Source: Solirubrobacterales bacterium
Lineage (GTDB): Bacteria > Actinomycetota > Thermoleophilia > Solirubrobacterales > Solirubrobacteraceae
Direction of reading: 5' to 3'
DNA: 27,942 nt
Assembly: GCA_013696535.1 (NCBI GenBank)
Contig: JACCYI010000048.1
Coordinates: 1 to 27,942, forward strand
A program made the position numbers and the translations under genes. This document shows, piece by piece, positions 23,800 to 27,942 of the stretch; the stretch's first letter is position 1, and each line of letters starts with the position of its first letter. The notes below the pieces were generated by a model that saw only the letters and a program-made list of their open reading frames with translations, searched no databases and was not told where the DNA came from.

Positions 23800-23866
23800 G
23801 CGATCTCCTCGGTCTCAGGTGCCGTGCGGACCCTAGTACGCAGGGCCGTGTCTCCGACCTCGTGGT

Positions 23867-25402
23867 CTAGTAGCCGCGGCCGGGAACCCGGGCCTCGGCC
23901 AGCGCCAGCCGAGCGGCGGCGTGACCCGGGACGCCGTGGACAGCCCCGCCGGGGAAGGACGATGCGCTGCCGATGAACAGCCCGCGCAGCGGTGTCCGGT
24001 AGGGCGCCAGGGACGGCACAGGACGGAAGAAGACCTGATCTAAGGTGTACGAGCCGCCGCCGACGTCCCCCTCCACCAGGTTCTCGTTCCGGGACTCGAG
24101 GTCGCGGGGCATCATCACGTGACGAGCCAGGACACGGTCGCGGAAGCCCGGGGCGAAGCGCTCCATCTGGGCTTCCATACGCTCGACGTGCCGGTCACCT
24201 TCCTTGGCCCAGTCGATGCCGTGGGGCCCGTGCGTGTAGGCCCACGCGGTGTGCTGTCCTGCCGGCGCACGCGAAGGGTCGGCCACGCTCTGCTGGCCTG
24301 TGAGCATGAACGGCTTCTCGGCCAGCCCTTCGTCGCCGGTGCCCGCGACGGCCTGGATCACCTCACGATCGGAGCCCCCGACGTGGACTGTTCCGGCTCG
24401 GCGCGCATCCGGGGCGCTCCACGGGATCGCGTCGGACATCGCCCAATCGACCTTGACCGTCGCGACACCGTAGTGATAGCGGCGCAGAGAAGCCGCATAT
24501 CCCTCGGGGAACGCATGTCCGGCGAGCCGCAGCAGGCCGCGCGGCGTGGTGTCGGCGATCACCAGGGTGCCCGGGACGCGCTCGCCGCCCTCGAGCTCCA
24601 CTCCGGACACCCGGTCGCGCTCGACCACGACCCGGACCACGGGTGCGCTCGTGCGCACCCGACCCCCGAGCTCCTCCAAGTAGCTCGCGAGAGCTCCGGA
24701 CAGGCGACCCGCGCCGCCCTCCGGGCTCGGCCACCCCACGGCATGGCCGAGAAGTTGCAGATAGGCCGCCGCGATCGCCGAGCCCGCACCGGTCGGCGGG
24801 ACGTCGCCGTGCATCGCGGAGCCGTACAGCCACGCCTTGGCGCCCTGGCCTTGGAAGAGATCGTTCGCCAGGCTCATGGCCGGCATGAGCACGAGCTTGA
24901 CGAACTCGAGCATGCCGCCCGGTCCAAGCCCGCGGACCATGCCAAGCGGGCCACGGACGGGAGGGAAGCCCGACAACATCGTTCGGCGCAGCGATCCGAA
25001 GCTGCGCAGGTAGGGTCCGGTGAACGCCCGCCAGCGCTCGCCGTCGCCGGGATGCTGAGCGTCGAGGCTGGCCACGGTGGCGTCCACGGACCGGTGCAGG
25101 GCAACCGCCCGATCTTCGCCCAGCACGTGGGCGACGCAGATCTCGGGGTGGATCCAGCGCAGGCCGTGGCGCTCGAGCGGCATCCGGGCGAACACCGGCG
25201 ACGCCGCCCCGGCGGGGTAGACCGAGGAGAAGAGATCGTGGTGGAAGCCGGGGAGGGTGAGCTCGACGGTGGCCACGCCGCCGCCGAGGCGCTCCTGGGC
25301 CTCGAGCACCGTGACGTCGCGACCCGCCTCCGCGAGCGTGATCGCCGCGGCCAGTCCGTTCGGCCCGGATCCCACGACGATCGCCCTGCCTTCGCGGCTC
25401 AT
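23867..25402 (-). CDS. Phytoene-desaturase-like FAD-dependent oxidoreductase
   Basis: A 511-residue flavoprotein of the phytoene desaturase/PYROXD2-like group. The dinucleotide fold is at the N-terminus (VVGSGPNGLAAAITLAEAG, residues 9-27) with the ribose-binding Glu in VTVLEAQERLGGG. The C-terminal FAD motif is LFIGSASSFPGGAVHGVPGHAAA. No carotenoid synthesis gene (crtB, crtE) is nearby, so carotenoid desaturation is only one option; relatives include uncharacterised oxidoreductases. ATG 25402 is used; GTG 25408 is equally possible. It precedes the aldehyde dehydrogenase on the same strand. Confidence 0.87.
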   Translation of the reverse strand: MSREGRAIVVGSGPNGLAAAITLAEAGRDVTVLEAQERLGGGVATVELTLPGFHHDLFSSVYPAGAASPVFARMPLERHGLRWIHPEICVAHVLGEDRAVALHRSVDATVASLDAQHPGDGERWRAFTGPYLRSFGSLRRTMLSGFPPVRGPLGMVRGLGPGGMLEFVKLVLMPAMSLANDLFQGQGAKAWLYGSAMHGDVPPTGAGSAIAAAYLQLLGHAVGWPSPEGGAGRLSGALASYLEELGGRVRTSAPVVRVVVERDRVSGVELEGGERVPGTLVIADTTPRGLLRLAGHAFPEGYAASLRRYHYGVATVKVDWAMSDAIPWSAPDARRAGTVHVGGSDREVIQAVAGTGDEGLAEKPFMLTGQQSVADPSRAPAGQHTAWAYTHGPHGIDWAKEGDRHVERMEAQMERFAPGFRDRVLARHVMMPRDLESRNENLVEGDVGGGSYTLDQVFFRPVPSLAPYRTPLRGLFIGSASSFPGGAVHGVPGHAAARLALAEARVPGRGY

Positions 25403-25431
25403 GCTCACCGCACTACCCAGCGACGCACGTG

Positions 25432-25893
25432 CTACGCCGCGGCGAGCTTGACCTTCTCGATGCCGGCCGGCTCCTTGGGACGATCGCGACCGTCGGTGGG
25501 GAGCGCCTCGATGGCGTCCACCACGTCCATGCCCTCACGCACCTCACCGAAGACGGTGTGCTTGCCGTCGAGCCACGGGGCTGCGTCGGTGGTCACGATG
25601 AAGAACTGCGAGCCGTTCGTGTTCGGCCCCGCGTTGGCCATCGCCAGCGCGCCGCGGACGATCTTGTGGTCGTTGATCTCGTCCTCGAACGTGTAGCCCG
25701 GGCCGCCCGTGCCCGTGCCCTGCGGGCAGCCGCCCTGGATCATGAACTGCTTGATGACGCGGTGGAAGCCCAGGCCGTCGTAGAAGCCGTCGGCCGCCAG
25801 CTTGCGGAAGTTCTCGACGGTCTTGGGAGCGTCCTCGTCGAAGAGCTCGACCACGATCGGACCGTGCAGGGTGTTGAACGTCGCCTGGGACAT
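25432..25893 (-). CDS. Peptidyl-prolyl cis-trans isomerase (cyclophilin)
   Basis: A 153-residue cytoplasmic cyclophilin. Family motifs are [25 protein letters not shown] (Arg catalytic, residues about 44-68), the [18 protein letters not shown] core and [12 protein letters not shown]. No signal peptide, so it acts on cytosolic proteins. AAGG lies 8 bases before the ATG. The gene starts 9 bases after the DEAD-box helicase stop, so it is very probably co-transcribed with it, pairing RNA and protein folding functions. Confidence 0.93.
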   Translation of the reverse strand: MSQATFNTLHGPIVVELFDEDAPKTVENFRKLAADGFYDGLGFHRVIKQFMIQGGCPQGTGTGGPGYTFEDEINDHKIVRGALAMANAGPNTNGSQFFIVTTDAAPWLDGKHTVFGEVREGMDVVDAIEALPTDGRDRPKEPAGIEKVKLAAA

Positions 25894-25902
25894 CGGAATT
25901 CC

Positions 25903-27330
25903 TTAGCTCTTGGTGGCTTGGATGCGGAGGGTGTGGCCGCGGACGTCCGTGCCGTTCACGCTCTCCGTGATGCGCAGCACCTGGTCCGCGGGCACTTCGA
26001 GCAGAGCAAAACGCTCGAGGATGCGCACGTTGCGAACCTCTTCGCCGTCGAGGCCGGCGGCGGTGACGGCGTGGATGAGGTCGGCGGCGGAGAGGCCGGC
26101 GGCGCGGCCTCCTCCGGCGATCAACTTACGGTATCCATCCCTGCCGTTGACGACGCTGACGGCGTCGTGGGGCTTGCGATGACGGCGGGGCGGCTCCTGC
26201 GCGGGGGCAGGCTCCACCTTGGCGCCCGCGGACCACTCGGCGATCTTGGTGTTGGCGTGCCGCTCGATGGCCTCGAGCTCTCGCTTCTGGCGCGGCTCGA
26301 CGAAGGTGATGGCCCGGCCCGAGCGCCCCACCCGGCCCGTGCGCCCGATCCGGTGCACGTAGACGTCGGGGGAGGTGGGAACGTCGAAGTTGACGATGTG
26401 GGTCACCGTCGAGATATCCAGGCCCCTGGCTGCGACGTCCGTGGCGACGAGGATCTGCACCCGCCCGCCCTTGAACGAGATCATCACACCGTCACGCGAG
26501 CCCTGGCTCATGTCGCCGTGCAGCGCCTTGACGTTCATGCCCTTGTCGCGCAGCGTCCGATAGAGCTGATCCGTGCGGATCTTGGTGCGGGCGAAGACGA
26601 TGGCCTGATCGGGCTTCTCCGCTTCGAGAACCTCGGCGAGCGTCGCGTTCTTGTCGGCCGCCTTGGTCTCGACGTAGAACTGCTCGACCGTGTCGATGGT
26701 CAGCGTCGCTGCCTTGACCGTGACGGTGACCGGGTCATACAGGTGCCGGTCGGCCAGCCCTCGGATCTCGGGAGGTATGGTGGCGGAGAACAGGGCGGTC
26801 TGGCGCCCGCCCGGGGTCAGCGCGAGGATCTTCTCCACGTCCTCGAGGAAGCCGAGGTCGAGCATCTCGTCCGCCTCGTCGAGCACGAGGTAGCGGCAGG
26901 AGTGAAGCATGAGCGAGTGGCGCGAGATGAGGTCGAGCACGCGCCCGACGGTTCCTACGACGATCTGCCCGCCCTGCTTGAGCTGGGCCTGCTGCGTGCG
27001 GATGGGGGCGCCGCCGAAGACGGCGACCACGTCGACGCCCTTGCGGACGGCGTAGGTGCGGATGGCCTGGGTGACCTGGATGCACAGCTCGCGCGTGGGC
27101 GTCAGGACGAGCGCCTGCACCTCGGGCTCGGAGGGATCGACGAATTGGATCATCGGCAGGCCGAAGGCGGCGGTCTTGCCCGTGCCCGTCTGCGCTTGGC
27201 CGATGACGTCCTTGCCCTGGAGCAGCTCGGGGATGGCCTGCTCCTGAATCGGGCTGGGCGACTCATAGCCCACGTCTCGCAGGGCGTGAAGGAGGTCCTC
27301 GGAGAGGCCGAGGTCAGCGAAGGTCGTCAT
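25903..27330 (-). CDS. DEAD-box ATP-dependent RNA helicase with DbpA-like C-terminal domain
   Basis: A 475-residue RNA helicase. All core motifs are present: Q motif (FADLGLSEDLLHAL..GYESPSPIQEQAIP), Walker A AQTGTGKT (46-53), PTREL (78-82), DEAD (151-154), SAT (182-184), ATDVAARGLDI and HRIGRTGRVGR. Motif Ib reads GTVGR (126-130) instead of the usual TPGR. After a basic linker, the last 70 residues (DLIHAVTAAGLDGEEVRNVRILERFALLEVP) form a DbpA-type RRM-like RNA-binding domain, as in DeaD/CsdA and CshA-type helicases acting in ribosome assembly and cold response. TAGGGT lies 11 bases before the ATG. The cyclophilin gene follows after 9 bases. Confidence 0.95.
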   Translation of the reverse strand: MTTFADLGLSEDLLHALRDVGYESPSPIQEQAIPELLQGKDVIGQAQTGTGKTAAFGLPMIQFVDPSEPEVQALVLTPTRELCIQVTQAIRTYAVRKGVDVVAVFGGAPIRTQQAQLKQGGQIVVGTVGRVLDLISRHSLMLHSCRYLVLDEADEMLDLGFLEDVEKILALTPGGRQTALFSATIPPEIRGLADRHLYDPVTVTVKAATLTIDTVEQFYVETKAADKNATLAEVLEAEKPDQAIVFARTKIRTDQLYRTLRDKGMNVKALHGDMSQGSRDGVMISFKGGRVQILVATDVAARGLDISTVTHIVNFDVPTSPDVYVHRIGRTGRVGRSGRAITFVEPRQKRELEAIERHANTKIAEWSAGAKVEPAPAQEPPRRHRKPHDAVSVVNGRDGYRKLIAGGGRAAGLSAADLIHAVTAAGLDGEEVRNVRILERFALLEVPADQVLRITESVNGTDVRGHTLRIQATKS

Positions 27331-27333
27331 TTC

Positions 27334-27355
27334 CGATCAGCACCCTAGATGATCG
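27334..27355 (-). promoter_or_regulatory. Helicase -10 within a short inverted repeat
   Basis: CGATCA and TGATCG (27334-27339 and 27350-27355) flank a 10-base loop containing the minus-strand -10-like TAGGGT (27347-27342). The layout is similar to the phasin operator but with only 6-bp arms, so it may be chance. Confidence 0.3.
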
Positions 27356-27376
27356 AATTCGTCTCCGGACAGAGCC

Positions 27377-27640
27377 CTACGCCAGCCGAGCGACAAGGAG
27401 CGGCAGCTGGCGGCCCATGTGGTCGAGGTACTCCGGCGACGAGGGGTCAAGGCTCATGAGCCGCTTGACGTCGCCGGGGAAGACGACCCCGGAGACGACG
27501 GCGGACCGCAGGAGCAGCAGCACGAAGGCGGGGTCGAGCTCGTCGGCGATCTCACCGGCCGCCTGACGGGCGCGCAGGTGGGTCAAGTCCTCGCCCTCGG
27601 GCTCGTGCGCCGTGGCCTCGACGTCCTCCTCGAGCGCCTT
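27377..27640 (-). pseudogene. TetR-family regulator, C-terminal remnant
   Basis: The readable part is a TetR ligand-binding-domain C-terminus: HLRARQAAGEIADELDPAFVLLLLRSAVVSGVVFPGDVKRL, then SPEYLDHMGRQLPLLVARL. The N-terminal HTH and first helices are missing. Similarity fades upstream of KALEEDVEAT, near 27635. Beyond that the frame continues to an ATG at 27706, but only antisense to a permease fragment, so that start is not genuine. The remnant abuts the ABC-2 permease remnant head to head. Confidence 0.62.
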
Positions 27641-27884
27641 CGTCCCGGTCGATTCGATGCCCGCGGCGCTCGAGGCGTTCGCCGAGGTCCAACCGCTCAC
27701 GTTCATGGTCGACGCCGGCCGCGGGCTTCTACGCGGCGACGCGGTGACGGCCGGCTCTGATCACGACCTCTCCTACTACGTGACCGGGTCGCTGCTGTGG
27801 TCGCTCGCGCGCGTGACGATCTTCGTCTTCGCACCGCTCGCCATCCGCGCTTATCGCCGGAGCCGACGTCGAGCCTACGATCCT
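27636..27884 (+). pseudogene. ABC-2 (DrrB-like) permease, C-terminal remnant
   Basis: The plus frame reads AFVPVDSMPAALEAFAEVQP, then LTFMVDAGRGLLRGD, then a last membrane segment (SLLWSLARVTIFVFAPLAIRAYRRS). This is the typical end of a DrrB-type drug/lipid exporter permease. The roughly 200 preceding residues are absent; upstream the frame is antisense to the TetR remnant and hits a stop at 27564. The frame remains open to the window edge beyond the recognisable end, so the native stop may also be lost. It cannot be a functional permease alone. Confidence 0.62.
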
Positions 27885-27891
27885 TGCGTCA

Positions 27892-27942
27892 GTGCTCCGG
27901 TGGCCGATCCGCCTCGCCAGCGTCCTCGTGACAGCCCTCCTC
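27892..27942 (+). CDS. Start of a signal-peptide-bearing or membrane protein (partial)
   Basis: A GTG opens MLRWPIRLASVLVTALL before the window ends. A basic start followed by a hydrophobic run looks like a signal peptide or first membrane helix. TACGAT (27876-27881) lies 10 bases before the GTG, consistent with the short-leader promoters elsewhere. Too short to identify. Confidence 0.4.
   Translation, partial: MLRWPIRLASVLVTALL

Noticed and set aside
24119..25696. A 525-codon plus-strand open frame
   Set aside because: Antisense shadow of the FAD oxidoreductase and part of the cyclophilin gene; no recognisable domain.
25429..27348. A 639-codon plus-strand open frame
   Set aside because: Antisense to the cyclophilin and DEAD-box helicase genes, both of which have complete motif sets; the plus frame has low-complexity composition.
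27641..27706. Treating the TetR remnant as a complete 109-residue gene
   Set aside because: The added N-terminal residues are antisense to a permease segment with clear family similarity, and no HTH is present.

Overview
The window is GC-rich, with dense genes, many GTG starts, SARP/BTAD-type and ECF-sigma regulation, and a phasin/PHA locus. This fits a free-living, aerobic, high-GC actinobacterium. The mix of a PhaC-like protein with a phasin, a secreted GH-A glycosidase, a PAS-SARP regulator and copper proteins most resembles soil Thermoleophilia (Solirubrobacterales), but that placement is inference from gene content. No tRNA, rRNA, CRISPR array, IS element or phage gene was recognised. 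No gene-free stretch exceeds about 190 bases; the longest, 20652-20841, is a regulatory region.

Layout. (1) 1-8.5 kb is a carbon-storage and acetate block: a PhaC-like alpha/beta hydrolase, divergent 3-hydroxybutyrate dehydrogenase, an alpha/beta hydrolase, a phasin, acetyl-CoA synthetase, acetate permease ActP with its DUF485 partner, and a membrane protein. Together these could interconvert acetate, acetyl-CoA, 3-hydroxybutyrate and polyhydroxyalkanoate. The phasin has its own promoter, whose -10 box lies in the loop of a perfect 14-bp-arm palindrome. (2) 8.5-12.5 kb holds small proteins, a flippase-like membrane protein and a repair/redox group: an AlkZ-like winged-helix protein, a Bcp peroxiredoxin and an Fpg/Nei-like glycosylase. 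(3) 12.5-18.3 kb holds a secreted protein that keeps all six copper ligands of peptidylglycine monooxygenase plus a C-terminal cupredoxin domain. It also holds an M20 peptidase, SixA, an internally deleted SMP-30-like gene, a secreted GH-A glycosidase, a HAD hydrolase and a 49-residue repeat peptide. (4) 18.3-22.2 kb is regulatory: a nucleotidyltransferase lacking its signature loop, a PAS-SARP regulator, an ECF sigma factor behind SARP-style direct repeats, and a LuxR-type regulator. (5) 22.2-27.3 kb holds an aldehyde dehydrogenase, a phytoene-desaturase-like oxidoreductase, a cyclophilin and a DEAD-box helicase. (6) The right end holds the C-terminal remnant of a TetR regulator abutting the C-terminal remnant of an ABC-2 permease, as if one deletion removed everything between them.

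Two patterns recur. First, many genes have a TANNNT box 6-11 bases before the start codon, suggesting leaderless transcription. Second, three convergent gene pairs end on one shared CTAG, giving TAG stops on both strands.
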